From contig JAIEPE010000009.1 of NCBI GenBank assembly GCA_019749915.1, forward strand, positions 1 to 64,000: a stretch of 64,000 bases of DNA, in the 5' to 3' direction. Numbering within the stretch: the first letter of the stretch is position 1; each line of letters starts with the position of its first letter. The stretch is from Alphaproteobacteria bacterium. GTDB taxonomy: Bacteria > Pseudomonadota > Alphaproteobacteria > UBA9655. The translations under genes were made by a program, and so were the position numbers. Under the pieces are notes generated by a model. It saw nothing but the letters and a program-made list of their open reading frames with translations, did no database searches and was not told the DNA's origin. Shown here piece after piece: positions 51,117-60,197 of the stretch.

Positions 51117-53306
51117 CTATTTTTCTATTTTTACGTTTGAATCTATTTCGAAGTATTCCTCTAGCCATGCCTCGAGATCTTGAATGCTTAATAAGGCCAG
51201 ATGTGAATCATTAACGTTATCGTCATCCCCTAAGTATCTATATATTTCAGTAGTTCTCGGTGAGCCTTCAGATGAAGCTTTTGAGTCAAACATTGGTATT
51301 CGCTCAGGTTCTGCCTCGGAAATCAATATTTCTGAGAGTTTCAAAGGTTTTTTAGCGGGAATTACTGTACTTATTGCAGTTGCTATCCCACGTGTTCTCA
51401 GATGAAAGTAAAGTTCTTCCCCTTGAAATTTGTGAATAACTTCACCTGGATCTACATATTGAAGAAACGTGGGGGTATTCATATTCTTAACATAAGAAAT
51501 GGGAGATCTTTCATTCCATAATTTCCATTCCTTCCAAAAAGGTTCCCCCATAACGGCTTCCAGAAACTCGGGTTTTGTCGTTGTGCAAATCTGAGTGATA
51601 AGATTAGCTATTCCTTGCCCAACAATGATGGTTTTAAAGCGAGCTGTTTGAGCGAGAGCCCAAGCCGAGAGATAGCCTCCATACCCCCATCCCCAAAGAG
51701 CCAAGTTGTTTGGATCTACTTTTTTTCCTTCAATCACCGCATCTATTCCGGCCATGATATCTTCAAAATCTCCTTTACCTAACTCTTTATAAAGAGCTTG
51801 GCGAAACTGAACTCCATAACCATTTTCCCCTCGCCGTGTGGGGATAAACAGCGCATATCCTTTTTTTAGTAAACGCAGGGGCGAAAGAGGAATAGAGCCT
51901 AGCTTTCCAAGGTAATCTAAGGTTGATTGGGAAGAATAATTTTTAAGAAGAACTATAAGAGGAAAGAGAGTTTTTTCTTGAGAGGAGCTTGGGTAAATCA
52001 CAATGCCTTCTAAATCAAGCTTTTTGTCCTTTGACTTCAATTTAACCTTTTCAATAGAAAGGTGGTTTGGAAGATTAGGTGTTGAAAGGGATGTTATTTT
52101 TTTAGGAAGGAAACGATCTACTGGTGTGACATATCCCTCAACTGGTGTTTGAAGATTCTGACTTGAATAGACGATGGCATCACCAGTGGAGTTAAGCCGT
52201 GCAACTTGGAAAGACTGCTCCCCTTGGGTAAACTTTGTTGCTTTTGTTCCTTCTAAACTCACCTCATAAATTTGATCGCTTATTCCCTCTTGATCAATAA
52301 CAAAGATGGCTTTTCCATCGCGCTTCCATCCCACAAGTTCGGGGTTTTCATTTGGTGTTGGAGCAAGACAGCGCTTCTGATTATCTTGTAAGCTTATAAG
52401 ACATATCCTTGAAGCATCCATTTTATAAAGAGGAATAGGGTTTTGAGCGTTCCCTGGAAAGTTTGTTGTGACATAGGCAAGCCATTTTCCGTCAGGAGAA
52501 ACCTTCGTATTTAAATTCATTGGCTCACCTTGAACGAGGTTCTTTTGTTCTTTTGTTTTAAGATCAAGCAGGACAATTTGAGGAACAGGAGCAATTTGGG
52601 AGACAGGAGCCTTCGCATCAGTTTGTGCTTTATATCCTAAGACAACCTTTTCATTGCCAGGAATCCAGCTAAGATAAAATTCTTTTTCAAACTTTAAAGG
52701 AAAAGACTCCTTTTCAATAAGGTCTCCTTTTTCATTGACTTCCATGATGTAAAGGGTTGCTGCAACACTTTTATCTTTACCATACACGGTTAAATCACTG
52801 GAGGGGAGCGGATCATGACCCAAAATCGCTAATTTCTTACCCTCAGGAGACCACCAATAATTTTTAATATCGCGATTAAGCTCTATGATTTTCTTAGGCT
52901 TAAATTCCTGAAATGGTGTTGTCCAAAGGCTTATATATTTATCTCCTTGTCCTAAATAGCTAATGTTCTGAGAGTTTGGGATCCATGCGGCAAGGTCAAT
53001 TCCTTTATCTTCAGGAAACGTAACTGTATTACTTTTCGCTGATTTATAGTCATTCTTAACCAGCGTTACCGATTGCCATTGACTGAGCATTCCTTGCTTT
53101 GATTCATAGATCTGGGGTGTAGAATAGGTCAGAAGGAAATGATGATTATCTGGGGAAAGCTCTAGGGCAATGATATCTTTTGTATTGAGAAGTTCTTTAT
53201 AGGATTCATCCTGATAAAAACTATTTGCTGAAGGTTCACCATGTGCATCCATTCCCCAAAAAACAAGCCATGAGATTATTGCTGCTTTGATCTTTATATT
53301 TTTCAT
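51117..53306 (-). CDS. Exported S9 peptidase homologue lacking the catalytic serine
   Basis: 729 residues with signal peptide (about 1-23, AAIISWLVFWGMDAHG), beta-propeller (about 45-400) and an S9-type alpha/beta domain (about 410-729). It is a more distant relative of copies A and B and the first gene of the trio. The nucleophile elbow reads G-W-G-Y-G-G (539-544), so Gly541 replaces Ser. The Asp loop is unrecognisable (YVDPGEVIHKF), there is no G-H-G/H box, and the oxyanion H-G-G-P is replaced by LKNYSSQ. It is therefore probably not a peptidase. A binding, scaffold or regulatory role is possible. The frame is intact over its whole length, which argues against decay. Confidence 0.88.
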   Translation of the reverse strand: MKNIKIKAAIISWLVFWGMDAHGEPSANSFYQDESYKELLNTKDIIALELSPDNHHFLLTYSTPQIYESKQGMLSQWQSVTLVKNDYKSAKSNTVTFPEDKGIDLAAWIPNSQNISYLGQGDKYISLWTTPFQEFKPKKIIELNRDIKNYWWSPEGKKLAILGHDPLPSSDLTVYGKDKSVAATLYIMEVNEKGDLIEKESFPLKFEKEFYLSWIPGNEKVVLGYKAQTDAKAPVSQIAPVPQIVLLDLKTKEQKNLVQGEPMNLNTKVSPDGKWLAYVTTNFPGNAQNPIPLYKMDASRICLISLQDNQKRCLAPTPNENPELVGWKRDGKAIFVIDQEGISDQIYEVSLEGTKATKFTQGEQSFQVARLNSTGDAIVYSSQNLQTPVEGYVTPVDRFLPKKITSLSTPNLPNHLSIEKVKLKSKDKKLDLEGIVIYPSSSQEKTLFPLIVLLKNYSSQSTLDYLGKLGSIPLSPLRLLKKGYALFIPTRRGENGYGVQFRQALYKELGKGDFEDIMAGIDAVIEGKKVDPNNLALWGWGYGGYLSAWALAQTARFKTIIVGQGIANLITQICTTTKPEFLEAVMGEPFWKEWKLWNERSPISYVKNMNTPTFLQYVDPGEVIHKFQGEELYFHLRTRGIATAISTVIPAKKPLKLSEILISEAEPERIPMFDSKASSEGSPRTTEIYRYLGDDDNVNDSHLALLSIQDLEAWLEEYFEIDSNVKIEK

Positions 53307-53566
53307 GAATCTATTTTTCCTATTTTTTGTAAAAAATGATAATTCTAAATTCTTAAAAAAGCTTTAACAAAATAAATTTATTTGAAAAGTAAAGTTTACT
53401 TGAAGAAGATTTTGTTGTTTATAAAAGGGGATAGGAGGAATTAAGGTTATTTTTAACCAAGGGCTTTAATTAAGAAATATACATTAATTTAAGTGTTGAA
53501 ATGAGTGTTTTTAATAATGTTTTTCGCCATTCTGCATGTAAATAAAACACCTCTCATTATTTTGGA

Positions 53567-55063
53567 TCATTTATCTTTCCATGTCGTTATATAAAGACTT
53601 GGAATTCCATCCTCTGAACAATGATCTTCCAACTCAGCAATAGAAAAAGAGGGCTTTTCGAACCATGGTGTACTACCAGCTTGGAGGCTAAGAATATTTT
53701 GGTCATAGGGTGTACGGTAAGAACCAAGGATTCCCCCTAGCTGCCAATCAAAAGAACTAACCTTTCCCATGAGTCTTGGAACAAACTCTTCTAAAGTGTA
53801 TAAGCACATTTCACAAAAACTAAGGCGCGAGTGGATATGTAAAAATATGACTTTCGGCTGTAGTTCATCACCTAAACTCGCTACTGCATCCCAATTAAAG
53901 GTCATCTCTTCTAAATTAGGAAGTGGCGTTTGGGACTCATCACTTGAGGAATATGACTGTTCACTTAAGCTTGAAGAATCTTCTTCATCAGGCAGTTGAG
54001 AAAATAAAAAATGAAATAATCTTTGTTCACTATGCCAGCAATCATTGTAGATTTTAGTTGCGTCTATTTTTACTTTTTCTACTAATTTTTTAAATTTTTT
54101 TAATTGAGAAGGCGCACTTTTTATAACCCCACCTAAAGAACCTAGATTCTCTTCTATCTTGCTGATCGATTCACCTATCTTAAAAACATAATCTCTTGCG
54201 TCTGTGGCTTTTTCCATATCTGCTATCCCTGCCATTTCTGGAAAAGGTTCTAGATCAGAAATTAAATTTTCTTGAAGGGACTCCTCATCAAATAATTGCT
54301 TATAAGCCTCAGCTAAGTGCCTTAAAGGGGCCCAATCTTTGCGCAACTGTTCTCTCATCGAACGTAACCTACCTTCAGTGCTCGCAAAAGGTGCCATAGA
54401 AACTAGCATCTTAGAAAAGGGGTGGATTTTCTCACGAGGATTGAGGTGCAGAGCGCTCGAGCTGGAACTTGTCGAGGAAGATGAAGTACTCGTACTAGAA
54501 CTTAAGAAGGGAGATGCACATTCTACTGCATCATCGCTTTCGCTGTCTTTTCTCATTTGCTGAAAAAAGTCATGCATCTTTTTAAAGCATAATGATTTAA
54601 TATTGTAAGGTTGACACGCCATCATAGAATGTCCATCTATGCAGCCTAATCCTGAAGTTCCCCATTTTATGTCTTCTTCTCCTTTGCTAGGAGTACTTTC
54701 AAAAACTAACAATTTTCTTTCTGCAGCTTGAGAAGAAGTTTCCAAATAAAACGTCTTAGCTGCTTTTATGGCGCCACTAGATGTGCTTGTGCTACTAGAG
54801 GCGGTATCATCTTCCTCCCCAAAAAAAACCGTAATAGCGCCGACAGCAATATTATTCTTGAATCCACTTGCACGTACTGCAGAGCTTGCATGTTCTTCAA
54901 ACCGTCTCAATTTTGAATGAACTTGATCAAAATCAACCTCAACGCCATCAATAGAAAACCTCCCAAAGCCGTCAACATTAAGCGTTGCCCTTCCCGCTTC
55001 TACACTGCTCGTGTAAAAGCTCCATCCAACAATAATTAAGGAATATGTTAAATATTTTATCAT
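53567..55063 (-). CDS. Exported Ser-rich protein, unknown function (downstream of a pair)
   Basis: 498 residues with a signal peptide (about 1-23, YSLIIVGWSFYTSSVEA). Two Ser/Thr runs (STSTSSSSTSSSSSA near 205, SSSLSEQSYSSSDES near 375) interrupt a helical, partly coiled-coil body (about 220-350). No known domain seen. The end has a short folded region with FDWQLGGILGSYRTPYD. The ATG shares a base with the stop of the upstream gene (TAATG), so the two are translationally coupled. It looks like a lineage-specific secreted protein; effector or surface function cannot be told from sequence. Confidence 0.8.
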   Translation of the reverse strand: MIKYLTYSLIIVGWSFYTSSVEAGRATLNVDGFGRFSIDGVEVDFDQVHSKLRRFEEHASSAVRASGFKNNIAVGAITVFFGEEDDTASSSTSTSSGAIKAAKTFYLETSSQAAERKLLVFESTPSKGEEDIKWGTSGLGCIDGHSMMACQPYNIKSLCFKKMHDFFQQMRKDSESDDAVECASPFLSSSTSTSSSSTSSSSSALHLNPREKIHPFSKMLVSMAPFASTEGRLRSMREQLRKDWAPLRHLAEAYKQLFDEESLQENLISDLEPFPEMAGIADMEKATDARDYVFKIGESISKIEENLGSLGGVIKSAPSQLKKFKKLVEKVKIDATKIYNDCWHSEQRLFHFLFSQLPDEEDSSSLSEQSYSSSDESQTPLPNLEEMTFNWDAVASLGDELQPKVIFLHIHSRLSFCEMCLYTLEEFVPRLMGKVSSFDWQLGGILGSYRTPYDQNILSLQAGSTPWFEKPSFSIAELEDHCSEDGIPSLYITTWKDK

Positions 55064-55947
55064 TAATCGGAATCTGCTTCTTTGCGAGGAGCAAATGAAA
55101 ACGCTCCTACAATCTTAGCTAAGGCTTCTATTTCTGACGTCTCTATCGGTTTTACGACACCTGTAGAACTCGAAGCTTCTTGTCCTGACGGTGAATATTG
55201 AGATAAAGAATGGCTTACGAATGTAACCCAATCTTTATCTCTTTGTTGATTACGATAAGAGGCCAAACGTTGATAAGGAGTAGACTTGTAATAACCCCTT
55301 TGAATAGAGTTCCATTTTAGCGGCAAATCCTGTGATTTTACCATCGTATGGTAAGTTTGGATTTTTTTCTCTGCATGCCACACATAATATTTTTTCATAA
55401 AAATAAGATGCGCCATCAATGGAGGAAGATGCGGAGGTGAGATTTCTTTTAATTTACGCGCGAGCTTATTCACGTTTGATAAAGAAACAGGTGTATTAAC
55501 AATGGATATATATGGGAAGGTTTTATCTTCTCCTTCTTCACCATAGAGGCTTAAAAACTTTGCCAAAGTAGGCGCGACTTCTGCACTAAAACTATTATTT
55601 TCTAAACAAACCAATTGCACATTTTTAAATAAATCCCACAAGCTTTTGTTTTGGAGAGAAAGAACAAAAAAATTAAGAACCTCTCCCGTTAAATTATTTG
55701 ATGATAAGTCGATAACCTTGACTTTGGAAAGCTGATCTCTATGTGGTTCAATATACTCATCTATGATTTCATCAACAGGTCGTCCTGGTCTCTTCCATCC
55801 CCCAGGACTGCGAGGCCTTTCTCCTTTTTGGACGGTAATACAAATATCAGACAGATCTAAGATTTCTCCACTCTCCGACAATCCTTTAATCGCGTGTAAT
55901 GGAGGAGAAAAGAAAAGCAGGTAAATAAGAACAAGGATAATGCGCAT
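55063..55947 (-). CDS. Exported protein with leucine-rich-repeat-like segments, unknown function
   Basis: 294 residues with a signal peptide (MRIILVLIYLLFFSPPLHA). Residues about 70-150 contain leucine-rich-like strands: KVKVIDLSSNNLTGEVLNFF and NVQLVCLENNSFSAEVAPTL, spaced as in extended LRRs, where L-x-x-L-x-x-N-x-L can be read. The rest is basic and helical, ending in an acidic tail. LRR proteins exported by intracellular bacteria often bind host proteins, but only about two repeats are recognisable. First gene of the coupled pair with the Ser-rich protein. Confidence 0.78.
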   Translation of the reverse strand: MRIILVLIYLLFFSPPLHAIKGLSESGEILDLSDICITVQKGERPRSPGGWKRPGRPVDEIIDEYIEPHRDQLSKVKVIDLSSNNLTGEVLNFFVLSLQNKSLWDLFKNVQLVCLENNSFSAEVAPTLAKFLSLYGEEGEDKTFPYISIVNTPVSLSNVNKLARKLKEISPPHLPPLMAHLIFMKKYYVWHAEKKIQTYHTMVKSQDLPLKWNSIQRGYYKSTPYQRLASYRNQQRDKDWVTFVSHSLSQYSPSGQEASSSTGVVKPIETSEIEALAKIVGAFSFAPRKEADSD

Positions 55948-56242
55948 AAAATAACCTTTCTGTTTTTATCTTGATTATTTATTAGTTTTATTTTCTTGTC
56001 AAAAACAGATTTCTGTCACTTTTCAAATGGGTAATTAAATATTATGACAAAAAAATAAAGACTGAGGTGAGAACCAGAGAAATGACTTTCCCGATTATTT
56101 TTGTGGTTTTCAAAAAGGGTTTATTGAGAAAGAAGCGGTTCATGTAATTTTAATAAATGTTAAGTGTATATTATCTTTTATTTTAAATACTACAAATATT
56201 TATAATATTAAAATTGATTAAATCAATGAAATATGTAATAAT
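55948..56242. other. AT-rich promoter region of the peptide gene
   Basis: With the hairpin at 56243-56272 this forms a 340-bp gap between divergent genes. No coding frame is seen. It must hold promoters in both directions. Confidence 0.5.
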
Positions 56243-56272
56243 AAAATTAATGCAACTATTTGCATTAATTTT
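56243..56272 (+). promoter_or_regulatory. Perfect 13-bp inverted repeat in the leader of the peptide gene
   Basis: AAAATTAATGCAA (56243-56255) and TTGCATTAATTTT (56260-56272) with a 4-base centre. It ends five bases before the AAGGAG ribosome binding site. It could be an operator for a dimeric regulator or a leader hairpin. The second copy of the module lacks it. Confidence 0.75.
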
Positions 56273-56290
56273 GTAAAAGGAGTTAGGAAA

Positions 56291-56635
56291 ATGTCAACAC
56301 TCAAACCAATTGTATTTTGCAGCCTTATTTTAGCAGCTTTATCTGTGACTCAAATGGATGCTTTTGCGCGAGGACATGAGGGGCCCAGACCCCACTTTGA
56401 GCATCAGGAAGTTCCCCACAACGCTATAAATAATCCGGGTGCACATCCCTCTGGAACCACATCAGGAACGACCACCTCACAGGCAAGCAGACATAGAGGT
56501 CCTGAGGTTGTTACCCCTGGTGGTGTGATCTCTCAAGAAGTTGTTATCCCTGAAGGTGGTGCTACCGTTACTGGGCAAAAGGATCAACTTAAAACAGAGA
56601 CTAGTTGTGCGCATAATCCTAATTGCACCAAATAG
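56291..56635 (+). CDS. Small secreted peptide with C-x5-C end, module copy 1
   Basis: 114 residues with a signal peptide (about 1-25, PIVFCSLILAALSVTQMDAFA). The mature part is His/Gly/Thr-rich and disordered, then ends in KDQLKTETSCAHNPNCTK; the two Cys (C-A-H-N-P-N-C) could form a small disulfide ring. A 60-residue paralogue at 59962 keeps the signal peptide and the last 17 residues almost unchanged and lacks the middle. Strong conservation of only the end suggests that it is the active part. AAGGAG with an 8-base spacer supports the ATG. It is convergent with a 979-residue membrane protein 58 bp away. Function unknown; a signal or toxin peptide is possible. Confidence 0.8.
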   Translation: MSTLKPIVFCSLILAALSVTQMDAFARGHEGPRPHFEHQEVPHNAINNPGAHPSGTTSGTTTSQASRHRGPEVVTPGGVISQEVVIPEGGATVTGQKDQLKTETSCAHNPNCTK

Positions 56636-56693
56636 CAAAACACTTTTTCGGGGTAGAAAATTTATTCGAGGAGTCAAATAGGATTTTTCTTTG

Positions 56694-59633
56694 TCAAATC
56701 TCATCAAAGGAAGAGTTAACTTCTTCATTTTTAAATATTTCTACCCCTTTTAATAAGTCGTGTATTAATTTTGGATCCCAATGTTCTAAATCATTGCGAC
56801 TGGATTCAACAAATCGAATCAACCAATCCTTTTGACAGGGAGGGCAAAGAGAGTCCCCTCTGCATTTGCCCCCTATCCTGTGAAATCCATTTATAGCGGA
56901 TGTTGTCACTTGCTCATTAAAGGTTCCATTAAAATTATAGGAAAGCCCCATAAGTTTAGGAATAAAAAAAGGAATTCCTGCGGCAAAGGGCCACCATTTA
57001 TCACCAAACCATTTTTGATAACTTTGAAGGACAGCAACGCTGGTTTGAAATAAATAAACGAAGGATTGAATGCCAATAAATACTTTTACAGGCAACCGAG
57101 CAGTAAAATGGCTTTCATAGCCTTGAGGGTCTTTGCTCATCAGAAGGTTTTTAAAATTATCCATGGATTGGGCAAGAACATAGTTAAAAGGAAGGAAAGC
57201 GATAAGGGCAAAGCCTTCTCCGATGGAATCGGCCACAACTGTAGATGTAAAAAGGGAAGCAACTGTTGACCCTACCAATTGAAGAAGAAGCCCAACCGTA
57301 GGCGCTCCTAAAATTAAACAGGTATATTTCAATGCATCAAAAGAAATCTCAACAATAGATTTTTTGGAGTTTTTCTTAGCCACTTCCTGCACTTCATCTC
57401 CTAGGGAGAGCATATAACTTACCGCTGCAAAAGTTTGCTGAGCCTTGAGATCTACTTCAGAGCGTGCCCCTGCGATGACATCTTGGACATCCTTATAAAT
57501 GGCTTCAATGACCGTATTTGAAGCCCCAACAAGAAAATGTTTTAATTTTATAAAGTTATGGTCAAACTTTTCCCTTTGCATTTCTTCAAAAGATTTCAGT
57601 TGAGAAGGCAAAGATGGAGAAGATGGAGAAGAAAAAAATACCTGTCTGAATTGCCTACACCAATCTTCTAACTTGGGAATGGAGTTCCATGCATTGTAAT
57701 AGTCATTAGCAAAAGCATCTAGATAAAGAAGAGGTCCGTATGCTGCAACCCAAACACCAAACTGATTATCCCAGTTAGGAAGTTGAAATCTTTCTCTTGG
57801 AATATTTTCAGCTATAATAAGATAAGCAACAGGAATAAGAGCGGTAACAGCAGCTATTGCACTTGCAATACACATGCGTCCCACTTCTTTTTTTTCTTGT
57901 GACAAATAAGCAATCCCTTTTTTCCATAAATGGGCATTTCGGGAAATACCGTCAGGAAAAGCACTATAGCTAATGTATAAAACAAGATAGTTGCCAGCAT
58001 TTGTTCTCAAGAATTTACTACTAAATCCTTCACTTATATTAGCTAAGTAAGTAAGTCCTCCATCGTAAACAGCCCCCATTGCCCACGCAAAACCTGCTCC
58101 AATAAGCGGTCCAATCAGCCATTTCCCAATACGCTGAGCCCACGTACTTTTGCCGTTAAGGATTTGGTGGGTAAAATCTGTCAGCTGGATTTTTGTTTTA
58201 AGAGGTAGTTCCTTTAAGTCCTCGAGAAGTTCTAACCATGCGCCTTGAGGCGAAAGAGGCTGTGGATGTGAGACGGTTGCAGCTGTTAAATCAAGTCCTT
58301 GATCATGCCGGGGAAAGGAAGAAAGAGCTTGAGAAGGAGGGGGGACTTCACCAAAACTTAAGTAAGTTCTGAGGGCTCCATGGGGTTGAGCCGCTGGTAA
58401 AAGATGGGCTCCAACATCTTCTTCTCCCTCATTATCTAAATCTGGAAACGGCCCATGCCTTAAGAATGTTGGGGATCCCTGAGGGGGTGAGTCGCTTTCA
58501 AAGCTTGTAGATCTGTCCTCATCTTCATCACTGCCAATATGATGTGCTGCTCGAAATCGAATAAGAAATTGAGACGCTCTCTCAAGGGCCCCTGGCGCAA
58601 GAGTATATTGAGAACGTTCAGGCCATAAAGGACGGCCAAAAAAAGAAGCCCCTTGAGGAGCTGGATTTTCATCCAGTTGAGACAGAGCTGGCCCCGTGGA
58701 ACCTAGATTTGCAGAACCATCGCCAACGACAATTTCTACGTCCCCATTTACGGAAAGTTCTTGACTCCCTGGAAAGATGGAAACTTGAGATTGAATGGAA
58801 GAGTGACTTGCTCTTAGAAGTGGGGTTCCTGAAATAACAGTAGTAGGGGTACTTCTCCAGCGGCCCGGAAGAAGTGTTGTTGGTTGATCATCTGAGCCTT
58901 CATATCCATGTGGTTGAGTACTTGTGAACCTCTGAGCATTTGTGAGCTTTTTTCCTGTGAACAACGCTAAAATATTTGGAAATCCACTAGAAGAAGGCAG
59001 CCTCTCTCTTTCAGGGTGAGATGGATCGGCAAAAGGAAACGGCTCATCTGAACTTGAATCACTGCTGCTAAAGCTACTTGAATCAGAATCTAAAAGAGGG
59101 TCTTCTACATTTAACCTTGATTTTCCATGGGGATTGGCGTCTTGGGAACTCGAACTCGTCTCACGGGGGCCAGAAAAAACTTGAGGGGAAGGCACTCTGT
59201 CTTGCAGGGACCCTGTAACAGGAGTTGTCCCAAAATCTGATTGAGGGACAATTGCAAGCGGTTGTAGGGATGAAGTTGGAAAAGCAGTAGAAGGAGAAAT
59301 TGTAGAGGCTACATCTTGGCTATGGCTTAGTGAGAAACCGGGGAAGGGAATGATGGGTAAACTTTGATTTCCCTCAGGGGTAAGCTTTTCTGGAGAAGAG
59401 CTGCTATCCTCTGAGCTAGAACTTTGCTTAGAAGAATCACTGTCGATAATTTCCAGATCTGTAGTTCGGGGCTTTGGAGAGGGAATTCTGTGAACTACTT
59501 TTGAAAAGTGAGGATCGTGATCATCCTCCATGGCTCGGGCGGCATCTATCATGAGCATAGAGACGATAATCGCAGAGGCTGTTATTTTCTTCGCCCATTT
59601 TTTAATATCTACAGCTTGAAAAAGCTTTTTCAT
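56694..59633 (-). CDS. Ser-rich polytopic membrane protein, module copy 1
   Basis: 979 residues from the ATG at 59633, which aligns with the start of copy 2; an upstream ATG at 59759 is not conserved. A signal-like segment (about 15-36, ASAIIVSMLMIDAARA) is followed by a 450-residue Ser/Pro/Thr-rich disordered region. The C-terminal half (about 490-950) has six to seven hydrophobic helices (e.g. GPLIGAGFAWAMGAVYDGG, AAVTALIPVAYLII, ILGAPTVGLLLQLVGST, WWPFAAGIPFFIPKLMG) and ends with a Cys cluster (KCRGDSLCPPCQKDW). No family recognised. A disordered exported head on a membrane-embedded tail suggests a surface or inclusion-membrane protein, which is inference. About 85-90 percent alike copy 2. 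Confidence 0.82.
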   Translation of the reverse strand: MKKLFQAVDIKKWAKKITASAIIVSMLMIDAARAMEDDHDPHFSKVVHRIPSPKPRTTDLEIIDSDSSKQSSSSEDSSSSPEKLTPEGNQSLPIIPFPGFSLSHSQDVASTISPSTAFPTSSLQPLAIVPQSDFGTTPVTGSLQDRVPSPQVFSGPRETSSSSQDANPHGKSRLNVEDPLLDSDSSSFSSSDSSSDEPFPFADPSHPERERLPSSSGFPNILALFTGKKLTNAQRFTSTQPHGYEGSDDQPTTLLPGRWRSTPTTVISGTPLLRASHSSIQSQVSIFPGSQELSVNGDVEIVVGDGSANLGSTGPALSQLDENPAPQGASFFGRPLWPERSQYTLAPGALERASQFLIRFRAAHHIGSDEDEDRSTSFESDSPPQGSPTFLRHGPFPDLDNEGEEDVGAHLLPAAQPHGALRTYLSFGEVPPPSQALSSFPRHDQGLDLTAATVSHPQPLSPQGAWLELLEDLKELPLKTKIQLTDFTHQILNGKSTWAQRIGKWLIGPLIGAGFAWAMGAVYDGGLTYLANISEGFSSKFLRTNAGNYLVLYISYSAFPDGISRNAHLWKKGIAYLSQEKKEVGRMCIASAIAAVTALIPVAYLIIAENIPRERFQLPNWDNQFGVWVAAYGPLLYLDAFANDYYNAWNSIPKLEDWCRQFRQVFFSSPSSPSLPSQLKSFEEMQREKFDHNFIKLKHFLVGASNTVIEAIYKDVQDVIAGARSEVDLKAQQTFAAVSYMLSLGDEVQEVAKKNSKKSIVEISFDALKYTCLILGAPTVGLLLQLVGSTVASLFTSTVVADSIGEGFALIAFLPFNYVLAQSMDNFKNLLMSKDPQGYESHFTARLPVKVFIGIQSFVYLFQTSVAVLQSYQKWFGDKWWPFAAGIPFFIPKLMGLSYNFNGTFNEQVTTSAINGFHRIGGKCRGDSLCPPCQKDWLIRFVESSRNDLEHWDPKLIHDLLKGVEIFKNEEVNSSFDEI
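58726..59099. repeat. 374-bp block identical to 62212-62585
   Basis: By base-by-base reading this stretch matches 62212-62585 without a difference, while flanking parts of the two genes differ at many positions. Confidence 0.9.
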
Positions 59634-59961
59634 GATACAAATAAACCTCTGTATTCGATATGAAAAGTGATCCTCAAGGCCCCACTGACAAATCACACTA
59701 TACCCCGAGAATAAATAAAAATTATTTTTAATTAGAGAGTAAAACTCAGCAAAAGTCAATTCTCAATAATTGAGCAAATTGAATGAAATAAGTGAAGTGG
59801 TGTGTTTTTGTATGGGGCACAGAGAATTTTGACTTAGAGAAATTCTTTCTCAGTTATTAATACTGAATTAACGAAATACGTGTAAAATGTAATTGATGAG
59901 AATATTTGCATGATGCAGTTAAAAGCATGATGAATTGTCAATTTATAAAGGAGCTAAGGAA
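59634..59961. other. Intergenic region before the second peptide gene
   Basis: About 330 bp with no gene. Two short palindromes, GAGAAA/TTTCTC (59837-59851) and CAGT...ACTG (59852-59866), and two CATGATG repeats (59909-59934) precede the peptide gene. Promoters for both divergent genes are expected here. Confidence 0.5.
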
Positions 59962-60144
59962 ATGCAAACCATCAAACCAATTGTATTTTGTGCCATTATT
60001 TTAGGAGTTTTATCCGCAACTCAAATGAATGCTTTTTCGAGGGGACATGGGAGGCCCGTCCATCCTGAGCCACCCATTACTAAACAAAATGACCAACTTA
60101 AAACAGAGACTACTTGTGCGCATAATCCTAATTGCACAAAATAG
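59962..60144 (+). CDS. Small secreted peptide with C-x5-C end, module copy 2
   Basis: 60 residues from the ATG at 59962, chosen because AAGGAGCTAAGG precedes it exactly as in copy 1. Signal peptide about 1-26 (PIVFCAIILGVLSATQMNAFS). The mature peptide of about 34 residues ends NDQLKTETTCAHNPNCTK. It differs from copy 1 mainly by lacking the 50-residue His/Gly/Thr-rich middle, so the C-x5-C end is the conserved core. It is convergent with its own copy of the large membrane protein (53 bp apart). Too short for many gene finders. Function unknown. Confidence 0.8.
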   Translation: MQTIKPIVFCAIILGVLSATQMNAFSRGHGRPVHPEPPITKQNDQLKTETTCAHNPNCTK

Positions 60145-60197
60145 CATAATCTTTTACGGGGTAGAAAATTTATTCGAAGAGTATAGGATTTTCTTTG

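Noticed and set aside
59634-59759. Longer N-terminus for the copy 1 large membrane protein
   Set aside because: The extra 42 codons are not conserved in copy 2, which starts at the equivalent of 59633.
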